This document shows positions 37,232-48,929 of a DNA stretch of 64,000 nt, piece by piece. The translations under genes and the position numbers were made by a program. Where the stretch lies: NCBI RefSeq assembly GCF_947179515.1, contig NC_067482.1:75417811-75481810 (forward strand). Direction: 5' to 3'. The DNA is from Apodemus sylvaticus. Taxonomy: Eukaryota > Chordata > Mammalia > Rodentia > Muridae. The notes beneath the pieces were generated by a model. The model was not told where the DNA came from and did no database searches. It saw nothing but the letters and a program-made list of their open reading frames with translations. How positions within the stretch are numbered: position 1 is the first letter of the stretch; each line of letters begins with the position of its first letter.

Positions 37232-40200
37232 AACTGGAGACTAAGGTCCATGTTGGGGTGCTAATTCTAGGTCAGTACTGTGAGGCTAAGCAGCCTGGGG
37301 ACACAGGATGGCACCCACAGAAAGGATCTCCAAGGGAAGCTAAAAGCCCTGTGAAGGGAGACTACAGCATTTACACACTCCAAGACAGCCCACTTCCCTT
37401 GGCCCCAGGCCCAGCCCATCACAACAGCACTGTGAGTGGTTCCAGGGCGCAGGGCCTGTCCTCTTCTGTAGCTGGGGATGACGGAGTACAGGCTCTACTG
37501 GACAGGGCTAACACTTCACTGTTCTTAAGGGTTTCTGACGTGCAAATCCCCCCGTTCTCGTACAGTCTGTTAAGACTGGCAAATAGCCACAGGTCCTGCA
37601 GGATTCCCACTAGCCACCGACAGATCACCTCCCTAAGACGCTTTCGGTGGCCTTCTCTGATACCCAAACTGGCTGCTCCCCGGTGACTGCCAGGACATCA
37701 TTCCCTGCCCCCTGTGCACTGCCTCAATAGAACTTTTAAACCCACAGAGGAATTGAGATCCACACAGGTGCTGCTGGACCATGAGTCTGAGCACACGCAG
37801 CTTCTGAGAATGGGAGATGCCCAGCCAGGAGGGCAGAGATAGGACCTACTATGGGGCCATTCCTACCAAGGCACACTAAAGATGGCGACTGAGGACGGCT
37901 GAGCGGAGGGGTGAGAAGGAGGGAGGAGTGGGCCGTGGGAGGTGCTGCCCCATGGAAAGCCCCTACAGTGGGCCCATGCTCTTACAACCAACACCCCACT
38001 CCAGCAGCGCTGTTCTGATTCCCAGCAGCCACCGCTTGGTACAGTGAATACAGCACCCGTCTTCTCTCCACAGGCACCAAGGCTGGTGCTTACCCTCTAT
38101 GTTGCAAGGGCAGGGCCTGCCAAGGCACTGACTTTTCCAAACAGACACCGGGGCAAACAGGGCAGATATAAACTGAAACAGACATACCTGGCTGTTGTTC
38201 CTTGCTTCGAAGTCACTGCCTCTGGACTTTTTCTCTTGACAGTATCTCCGATGACTCTCTTGGAGCAGGTAACACACAAGCCAGTGGTAGGCTGCCAGGA
38301 GGGCTTGGGGGAGACACAGGAAACAACTGAGAGTACCTATTGCCACATACGTAGCCCTGGGCAGACAGCACCACTGGCCAGGTGTGCCCTGGTGGTCTTC
38401 GCAAGGACAGCAGAGGATGGGGTGGTTTTGCAGATGGGGGAACCCAGTCACAGAGGGGAGCTGCCTGAGGCCCTTCACCAGGTGGAGCTGACGGGGTGCG
38501 TGTGATTGACAGCATTTCCACACTGTCATCACAGCTTTGGGACAGCAGATCACAGAGCCACTCGGAACCAGCTAAGACACAGTGGCTACTCTTTCGGGGA
38601 CAGAAAGGACAGGTACCACCTGGATTCCCACCTCAGTCTGACTGGTCAGCTAGGGGGCTATAGGTTGGCACTTGCCCTGGCATGTCACAGTCTGGCATGC
38701 TGCTCCCGACAGCTCTCACTAGCAGCAGACAGCCAGTTACAGAGAGGGCGGGGCCAGGCATGGGCTGCTGGCACCTTGCCTGCGCATCCTCCCTGCCTTA
38801 CCTGAGCAGGCTTCCCACACGGCTCAGGATGCAGGACACTGATGAGCAAGGACACAGCCTTGGATGGGAACTAGGTTCTGACCAGACATATGGTGGAGTC
38901 CATGCTCTCCGTATCCCACATCCAGGGGGAAGAGGCCTAGGCCCAAAGGACTTGCTGGTTTCAGGGACAAGGAGCAAGGGGACCTCTGCTAGGCAGCTGG
39001 TCATGGCTCAGAGCTCCTGGGGAGAAAACAGGGGTCTGGCACAAGTGGTTTGGACCTCTGGTGTCACACAGCCTCTTCCCATGGAAATGATGCCACGGAC
39101 TCTTGGGCTGTGATATCCTCACGGCTCAATTGAGAAGCCCGTTAAAAAGAAGGGCAAGTGCACCTCGCAGGCTCAGAGAGGTCTAGTGGCTCAGCCATGG
39201 TCACGCAGGACGTGACTACAAAACCATGTATGATGGAGAGCTGCAGCGGAGAGGCAGGTTACTGTGACATCAGCCATAGGTGCTCCAAGGAGCAGGTGAG
39301 GCAGGGCTGGGTATTGGGTGGTACACCCTCCTCAGGGTCCTTCCAGGTGCGGTGTGGACAGATGGTCCCCAAATATCTACCAGGTTCAGAACCCTGGAAT
39401 TTATGACTGGTCTTTTGAAGAGGGCCTATGCAGGTAGGAAGAAGTTGCCGCTAACAAAGTGAGATCACTCTGGGATGGGGCAGGCCCCAACTCCTATGAC
39501 AAGGGTCCTTATTCAAAGACAAAGAGGACATCCTGAGACAACAGAGGCAGAGGGTGGTGTGTTACAGTCACAAATGGAGGGTGCCTGGAGCCCCCAGGGT
39601 CAGGGAGAGGCAGGAACAACTTGACACTGGACGACTTCTTCTGCTCTGTGAAACGGTGGTGTCTGCTACTCTCAGAACCCAGACAGCCCAGGACAGGAGC
39701 CAGGGCTGCCCAGTGTTCATCCATGAACCTTAAATGTCATCCTCAGCATGTCAAAAACCCTCAACTTCTGGAGGCCAGCGCGGAGGCTGGAGAGGCACCC
39801 ACTCACTCTTGGGTCATGTGGGTGGGTCACTGCTTCCCAGGCCCCTCCCAGAGAATCAAGTTGTGGGCCACAGGACAGGCGGGCGCCCCATAGACCTCCC
39901 CAAGATTAATGTATGGCAACAAAACCAAGGAAATACTGCAAGCCAGAAAAGCAGCCATCCCTGTGAACTGTCACCCCAGCCTATGCGCTTCAGTCCCCAA
40001 CCCTGTGGATAGGCACCGGGCAGTGGAGGGGAGAATTCAGTACCTGCTGAGTCCAGCCAGTCAGCCTTGCTGGAGCCCGTGAACTTCTGGCCCAAGATCC
40101 CAGGATAGGCTTCCAGAAAGTCCACTGTCTTGAGAGGGCTCGTGAAGTGAGCTCCGTCTAAGGAATACGCTTCTGTGACTTTAGAGAAAGACAAAAAGTC

Positions 40201-40973
40201 CCCACCCACAGAGCCTGGCCTGCTGGCTCCTCCTTCTCTGGCTAGGCGTCCCTACTTGGCTGGCCTGCACCTAGGAAGTGTCCCTGCCACCAAGTGATGA
40301 CCTTTATTCACCCTGCAGATGACCCACATCTTATTTTTGAGATGGTGTCTTTATTGCGGGGTTTTGGGGGGGGGGGCTTCAAGACAGGTTTTCCTGCCTC
40401 TGCCAAGTGCTGGGATTAAAGATTTGCCACCGCTGCCTGGCAAGACAGTGCCTTGCTTCACAGCCCTCTGACTTGAGGTGTTCTCACCTTGGCTCTGGGC
40501 TTAGATTATGGGACTGTGCGACCATGTCTGACCACAAGCTTGGAACCCCCAGAGCCTGAGAGAGTCCTGCGCCCCGCTGAACTCAGCCTCCCGCGGAGGT
40601 GCCCACCTTGGAAAGGATGATCCAAGAAGCTGAGCAGGTAGTTGCTGGTCTGCTGCAGCAGGACGTTGTTGTCACCTTCATAGGTACAGTTTGGATCGTT
40701 GTCGTTTCGGAGGTCACCCAGACGATTCACTGGAAAAACCACCAGGGTGTCACTGGAGATGCTCTGAGAGGTGCCCCTCCCATAGCCCCGCCCAGCAGGG
40801 GGCAGGAAGTACTCTGTCCCCTCCCTGCTCCCCTGTGGTCCACATTTGCCAGCTGTGCTCTGTTGCATCCTTAGGGAAGATTAGGAGCCTCCAGGAAGGC
40901 TGTGCGGTGACAGAAACATTCAGCACAGAATTGGTGGCAGTGAGGATTGTCACCTTCCTGTTGGTATTAACAG

Positions 40974-41047
<74 letters not shown>

Positions 41048-44000
41048 TACACAGCCACACAGCCTGCCAAGTGTGGGGACCACTCCAGAGACAGGACATG
41101 GGGCTACTCTCCTATAGCTAAATGAAGCCTTTAAAAGGCAATTTCTAACTCTGGGATGTCTGTCATGTTGACACGACTCTCCTGCTACGTGAGCGGCTGG
41201 CGCCTGCGTTCTCTTCACCAGCTGCGCTTTGCCTAGGGCCTGCCTGAGGTGAACTGTCCAGAAGCAGCCTCTCAGCCTTCCTCTTCTGACAGAAAACATT
41301 CTCTCTGAGGCGGATGGAGGAGCCAGCCCAGCCCCTTCATGCTCTAGCTAACCCACTAGACAAAGAGCTGGCATGGGCCTGATGTCGAAGCAGAGAGCTG
41401 ACCTTGAACCTTGGTGTGGTTCTCTACACTGCTGTGGACCATCTCCGCATCCTTCCTGGCAGGCTGTGAGCTGTGGGTCGGTCACGTGCGTGTCCACAGT
41501 ACTCCAAGATGTAATGTCCTTATTCTATTTAAAACCTGAACAAAGCTACACTGCCTATGCCGTTCTATGAGTTATAACAACAGATAAAAGCTCTACCAAG
41601 AACACTGCAGACAGGATGAAAACATGCAAACAAATAACTCAGATACAGCCATGGCGAGCCAGGGCCTGTAAGAGACAGCGTGGCAGTAGTGGAGGCCAGG
41701 CCAACACATGCCGAGTGGCTGGGCCAGGCTACTGGGGCACCGAATCCAGAACACCCACTGCTCCATAGGATCCTGAGTCTTCTCTTTGGCCACTAAGGGG
41801 TCGGTGGTTCTGCGCGGTCTGCGCGGTCTGCAGCAGCAGAGGCCCTCATGGGGCGGCCAGTTATTACTAATCATTTACGATGTGTACTATCTATATAGTG
41901 CTACAGGCCAGGCCCTATAACCATTCACATGCACTGACTCTCTTGGAAGAACCTATATGCTGTGCATATAATTCGACCTACCTGCCCAGTTACCATGGAG
42001 ACCACACCAGGCGCTGACCTGGCCATGTACTCACAGCCATGTACTAGGTGCATGCCTAAGTGGCTATAGCTGGAGGAAGTGTGTGCCTGGGTGGGTCTGG
42101 CTGTGTCCCAGGAAAACTTTATCGGAAAAATAGGCTGCACTTTGTGGGCCCCTGGCCCAGTAGCCCATGGGAAGACCGAGGATGAGAAACTCCCCCAAAC
42201 TAACCCAAACTTACTGGACAGATAGCCGTGTCCCCCACACGCCTCACGGCACTCCTGAATTCCCCGCTGGGATGTCCAGGACGCTAGAGGCTTGCCAGCC
42301 GATGCCAGTGCGTGGATCTCACGTCCGAGTTCTGCCTGTGGGGGAGAACCCAGTAAGAAGCAGCAAAGACCAACCGGCACTGCAAGCCAGGCCCCAGCCT
42401 CAGCACTAGTGTCAAAGAAAGGAGGGGCAGCTGTGATGAAAGGGGCTGGGAAGCACAGGAGAACAGAGCCAAGATGGATGTGCGCCATTGCACAGCTTCA
42501 CCGCATGAAAATAATCGATCTCGGCTCTGTGGGAAACACATCTGGATGTAGCAGCCCATCCACCGCAGGCAGACTGCTGGAGAACGCCTATTAGACTTGG
42601 CTCCTACCACGTTCGTGGGTATGTAGTGAACATGACTTTCTGCAGAGAGGTCAGCAGGGGCACAGACTGGTACAACACGGGAGCCAGTGCCGCCCTCTGA
42701 GGACCATGGCCATGCAGATGTTTAGTGATGGCTTGGTGCCATGGCACCCCTGGGCCTTCTTTCTGAGGCTCACATCTGTTTCGTATGCATCCTCTTCTCT
42801 GCTTCATTGGGTACAATGGCCGCTACCCAAAATGATCTATTTAGCCACCCAGTATCCGTCTCAACTAAGGACAGTTTCAGCTGTCATTGTGCCTGGCTGG
42901 GTTTCACCACAGGTTTTCAGAAAGAAGAGAAACAGGAGAACCATGTTGTCAACAGGCAGGTCATGGACTCACTGGGGGAAGCATGTTTGGCCCCTTCGCC
43001 TCAGCAGCGCCCCTCAATAGCCTGTTCCTCTCAAGGGATCCGTGCCAACTTCTGCGATGCTCCAGCTCTCGTTCCAGATCTGCTCTGGGAATCCCAACGC
43101 AGCTCATCTGACAGGAGGTTTAGGACAGAGCACGTAGTCCCTGCCTGCAGCACTAACCACGTCTTTTGATTGACATCTGATTTTCACTTGGAGGCGGGGG
43201 CGGGGGCGTAGCACAGGGAGGGGTCAAACACCCACCCGTAGGCTACCGGAGGAGCCAGCAATGGCCGCCCTTGTGCAGAGCAGCTGACCGGCTGACCTAG
43301 CAGAGCTGCAGGCTCACTTCTGGCACAAGGCTCCTGGGCTGTCAGCTCAGAGAGAAGGTTCAGACCTCTGTGGGGTTGTTTATGAAAAGACAAGAAGAGC
43401 GGAGGCATCCTCTGAGGGAGGCAGTGTGGGGTGTGGACACCATCACGCTCTCAAAAGAAGCTGGCAGTTCTGCTCTGCCAGCACATCCCCCAGATCAGGG
43501 CGGGGGGAGACACAGCCCAAACTGCAAGACACTGGGCAAGCCCAGCCCTAAGCTGGTGGACAGCTGAAGGAATTCACACAGGCTCCGTTCCCACAGCGAG
43601 CGGCTTTTGTTTGGCCTCAGTGCTGAAACAGAGTCGCTCAACCCTGGCAACAGCAAAACAGATGCCTCACCTGCCTGTCACTGTGGTCTCCCCTGAGCCG
43701 GGAGCGCTGCAGCTCCATCAGGTCCAAGAAGATTGTCTTAGCAAAGTGATCCAATGCATAGGCAGCTGCCAGGTATGGAAGTAGGCGCCATTGCTGGGGG
43801 AAACAAGACACACAACAGATACCCAGAGGAGCTGGCACAGAGAGAGCCAGGCTTGCCCCGACCACGGGAACCTGGAGTCGACTTCCTTAGGAATGAAGGA
43901 TACCTGGTGCCAATGCGGTCTGAGACAGGTGCTATTTTTAAATGCTAATTTATTTAATGTGTATGAATGCTTTGCCTGCATGTATTACATATATGCATTT

Positions 44001-47000
44001 CCTGTGTGCCTGCAACTCAACGAGGTCACAAGAAGGTGTCAGATTCTCCAGGAGCTGAAGTTACAGATGTTTGTGAAGCACCCCGTGTAGGTGCTGAGAC
44101 TCAAACCAGGTCATCTGGAAGGGCACCAAGTGCTTTAAACCACCAAGCCATCTCTTCAGCCCTGGCACCGTATTTCCTGTGAAAGGCGATCAATCGCCCT
44201 GGGGTGGGGGGACTCACACACCAGCACCTGACACACACGGCACACACCCACTGCTGGCTGGACAAAGAACGAAGAGACAAATGGACTGGAGGATGTGGGT
44301 GTAGCCTGGAAGGGACCCAATAAGCCACCACCATGGCTGTCAGGTGTTACCATGTGCCATCACAGCCCCTTAGGCAGTGGCAGCACCAGCAGGAACCTGG
44401 GTGGCAGCTCCTTAACCACTGGGCTCCCCTGGACACTCAGAGCAGCCATTATGTTGTCACCCCGAGGAACAAGGATGATAACAGGGCACATGGGCCACCC
44501 AGGCACGGTGAGATACTACGTTTCAATTTTCACTTCCTAACCAGGAAAAGCTGATTGCCTCAGGGCCATTTCTTAGGGATGGGACAGACAAGTTAAAGTC
44601 TGGAGCAAAGCCTGCTCTAGAAACGTCTCTCTGCCAAAGCAAGGGGACCTCATCTGCACACTCAGCAGGCCTGGCCCTGCCACCAGAGTCCTGGCTCTCC
44701 TCCCCCACGTGCCTCCATTTGAGCATACAGATGCCTTTTTAATTAAAAACCACCCTGAGGCCCTGGTGCCTGGCAGGTGAACTCCTGCCCACTGTCCTGT
44801 TCTCGGGGCAGTCCCTGAGATCTCTCACCAACTCCCAGGGGCCAAGAAGAGCAGAAAGCAGAAAACTATGCAGACGGCCAGTACCTGCAGTGGATATTCA
44901 AGGACGGGAATCTCTTCCTTATCCGTGGGTCCAAACTGACACCGTGTGGCCGAGAACCGGATGGCTATGGACACGGCCAGCTTCAGGTTGACCACAGACA
45001 TGCTAATGATGGAGATGCGTCCTGAGGACAAGCTGCCCAATGATGCTCCCAAACGCTGCCGGACATCCTGGGTATTTGGGGAAGAAAAATGGGTGTTGTG
45101 CATCAGTCAGATGGTGTGTGGACTCAGAGAACGTCCCAAAGAAGAATGTGTACACCCAGATGAACTGAGAAAAAAGGGCTTCAGCTGCCCAAGGAGAGAG
45201 CTTTGAGTAGATAAGCACTGTGGCTCTTTGGCCACCTGGGGGCGCTGTGCCCTGCCTTTTCCTAGATGGGCACCAGATGCAAGCGTGGTCCAGCATGGGG
45301 CTCGCTCGGCTTCCACTAGGCGCTCTGCTGGTCGCCAGCTGCTGAGCTCCCAGGGACTGTGTTCTAGCCTTCAGTGTCAACTCCACATCTATCTGGCCCT
45401 TCACTATGTTTGACAGAAGGTGGGCTCAGGCCCCTCTGTGGTGCTCTGGGACAGCCTGGTATCTTTGCTCCCTGGCCCCTGCTGCTGCTCTGCAGATACT
45501 GTTTAGGTCCTGCCTCCAAAATAGGGTGTTGTGTGCATGGCAGTCTTCCAGACGGGACATCTGTCGCACTCTCACGTAGAGAGGACAGCTTTGTTGGTGT
45601 TAAAAATGTTCAAATTCAGTGGCATCAAGGCATTGAGGTAATAATGGTGGTTACACACCTGTATCAGAAGAACGATTTCTAGCCGGGCGGTGGTGGCGCA
45701 CGCCTGTAATCCCAGAACTCTGGGAGGCAGAGGCAGGTGGATTTCTGAGTTCGAGGCTAGCCTGGTCTACAGCATGAGTTCCAGGACAGCCAGGGCTATA
45801 CAGAGAAACCCTGTCTCGAAAAAACCAACTCCAAAAAACCAAAACAGAAAAAGAAGAAGAAGAAGAAGAAGAAGAAGAAGAAGAAGAAGAAGAAGAAGAA
45901 GAAGAAGAAGAAGAAGAAGAAGAAGAAGAATGATTTCTGAATCCTCTAATGATCTTATTTTCCCCTTGCATCAGTAGATAGCTTTTCCTCTTTCGAACAA
46001 CAGTGATCCTTTATATCAGTCTTTCTTTCTCTAGCTGGAGACATTTGGTTGTCATTTCTCTGAATCCCTGCAGCCATAGCAGGACACTCCAGGGCCTTCC
46101 TGCTGAATCCTTCCTTTCAAGCCTTTCACATCATGGTAAATTTTAATTGGCTGTCTTCACATTACCACATCCCTATGGCTTCTCTGCTCACGGGGCTAAT
46201 TCCTCTTAAGGACCTCTGCTGGACTCATTCTTGTTTTCCCATAAGGCAAAGGGTAAGGATTGTCTGGGGAGTGTCCTTCCTGACAAGTCCCTTCTGGGGG
46301 CCTGTTCTCAGGGTCAGCCAAGAGTCTGCGTGCTCACCACTCCCTAGGGCTGCAGGCTGCCCCCTGGCTCATCTCCGCCTACAGCCTACAGCCTCAACAC
46401 TCCCAGTTACCTGCACGCCTGGCTCCCCATCTGTACACAGCTTCCCACGTGACCCTCCTGTGGTGCTATGAATGAAAATGGCCCCCACTGGTGCCTATGT
46501 TTGAATACTGTCAGTGGAACTGTTTGGGAAGGGTGGCCTTGCTACAGGAAGTGTCACCGGGAGGCTTTGGGGTTTCGAAACACCTTGCCATTCCCAGCAA
46601 GCCTCTTTGTCTTGTGAGTCAAGGTGTGAGCTTCCCGCTGTTCCTGCAGCCATGCCTCTTCTCTGCCACCTCAGACTCTGACCTTTCGAAACCACATCAC
46701 CTTGACTATGGTGTCTCATCACGGCAATCGTAGGTAAGACAGTTTTCCTCTGTATGCTGTGGGAGAGCAGCCCCCACCCACGCAGTCATGGATATCCAGG
46801 CACAGGCAGAAAATGTTGCCAGACCCAGGCCACCCTTGCCCACCAACACTGTGGCTAAGTCCCTTCTCCACGGAGGGCACCAAAGCCAACCAAGAGATCT
46901 GTGTGGCAATCCCAGGGCCAGCTGCTCCTGGGGTGGTCTTCAACACCACAGGAGCAGACATGTGGGAAGTTCTGTTTGCAAATGCCACTGGTACCTTAAA

Positions 47001-48897
47001 GGGTGTGTTGTAAGTGCCCTCAGAGGTGACATTCCCAGTACGGTCCAGCAGGTTCTGGCGAGGAATCCGAACTTTGTTGAACATGGCGAATCTGTGCAGG
47101 AGGAAAGGTGGCCTTCCATCATGTAAGTCCTCCAGGAGCCTGTCACACGACTCCTGGGCTTTCTCCCTCTCCCCAAGAGCAGCTGAAGGTAACATCGCCC
47201 CCCAAAACAATGGGCATGTGATGGGCCATCTGTGAACCATCACCGCTCACCCCTTTGCTTCCCAGGGCAGATGTGCTCTCAGGTCATTAGCAAAAAGAAG
47301 CTCCAGGCCCACCACCTGCCTGTACACAGCAAGGGTCACACACCAATGACAGGAGGACAGGAGCTGGTTCTAAAGCTTGACACCTCTGAGTCCCAGTACA
47401 GAGAGCTACAGACAGCTGATGGTGGTTTCAAATGCTAAGTCAAGTTGGCAGTGGTGGTGCACACCTTTAATCCCAGCACTCGGAGGCAGTGGATCTCTCT
47501 AAGTCTGAGGCCAACTTGGTCTAGTGTGAGTTCCAGAACAGCCAGGGCTACACAATAAAACCCTGTCTTGAAAAAACAAAACAAAAAATAAAAATAAAAA
47601 TAAACAAGCAAACATATAAATAAAATGCTGAGTGAATTCAAGTAGCCTGTAGCCCAGTCTCTTCCCCTGAGCAGCAAGGGAAACGGTCTAGTTACTATGG
47701 ACACCAGGCACTGACAATCCAAGACGTTTTGTAATAGATTAAGGAAGAAGCTGTACAAGGCTACGTATCTATGTCAACTGTAAAGTCCATCACTGAGAGT
47801 CTCAATGGTTCGGATGGCAGTGTGGCTGGTGGCTAAGATGCTCTGCAAACACAGAGAGCCTTGTCAGTTGACAGTGACCGCCTGTGCTCTCAGCTGGACA
47901 GCCTGCCTGCTGCTCCTCGCCTGCATCTGACCTGCAGTCTCTGGCTGGCAGCAGCCTCGCTCCACCAGAGTTGCTCGTTAAACAGTGGGGGAGAGCACCC
48001 TACTCAGGACCACCAGGTGGGTGTGAAGTGATTTTTCTGCCCGTCCTGCAAGGATCTGGAGGCAGACCCCTCTCCAGGGTAGCCTATTCAGAGCAAGCAC
48101 TCAGTTGTCCCTGTTTCTCAGCGAGTCATTTTCCCGCCCGCAGATTCTTGGAGCTGTTGTATTTTTCGTACAAGTCCCCAGCACCTGGTCCCTCCCAAGC
48201 ACTTAGTGACCAGGAACAGAGGTGATGGCATAGGATGGAATCTGTCAAGGTGACAGAGCCATCCCCCAAAGACCGTTTCCTGGGAAGACACGGCAGCCCT
48301 TCCCAGTACCCACAGGGCAGGCCTAACAAGAGCCTTGGGATGGCCGAATCTAACACAGCGCACCCAGCTGACCGCACACTGAGTCTGACGGTGGCCTGGC
48401 CCGCGCCCAGCCTGCACACAATGCCCCATTTTTAAGGAAACCCAGCCAGGGCGCCAAACCCGAGGTGCTCCAACTGTTTCCTTGAAAGCCAAGGAATGCT
48501 TTTCAAGTACAATGTTGTCGACGGAAGGCACGCTTTTTAAGGAGTGGAAAATCCTCACCCTTTTTTGCCACCAAGGAGTGGCAAAAAAATGAGTCTGAGC
48601 ACGCTCGCGCTTCGGAAGTTTCTGCTCTAGCTTAAGTCTCGCACATCATCTTTGGGTCACTTTTATATCCACAGAAAAGTCAGATGGGTCCAGCTGGTGA
48701 GCTACTGGGCAGGCACACTGTGATTATGGTCTCCAGGGATCGGGGATGTGTGTACAGCAAAGTGTGACACAGGGAAGTGTGTAACACAAGGCATGTGCAC
48801 ACATGTGTGGTATGGGATATGTGTGTAACATAGAGCATGCAGAGGTTCAAGTAGGAATATCTGTTTGGAGGGGTAGATGAATGGGGGGGGCTTCGGG

Positions 48898-48929
<32 letters not shown>

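Noticed and set aside
45651..45977. Frames with a poly-Arg or poly-Ser stretch
   Set aside because: The B1 SINE plus (AAG)27 tract produces them on both strands.
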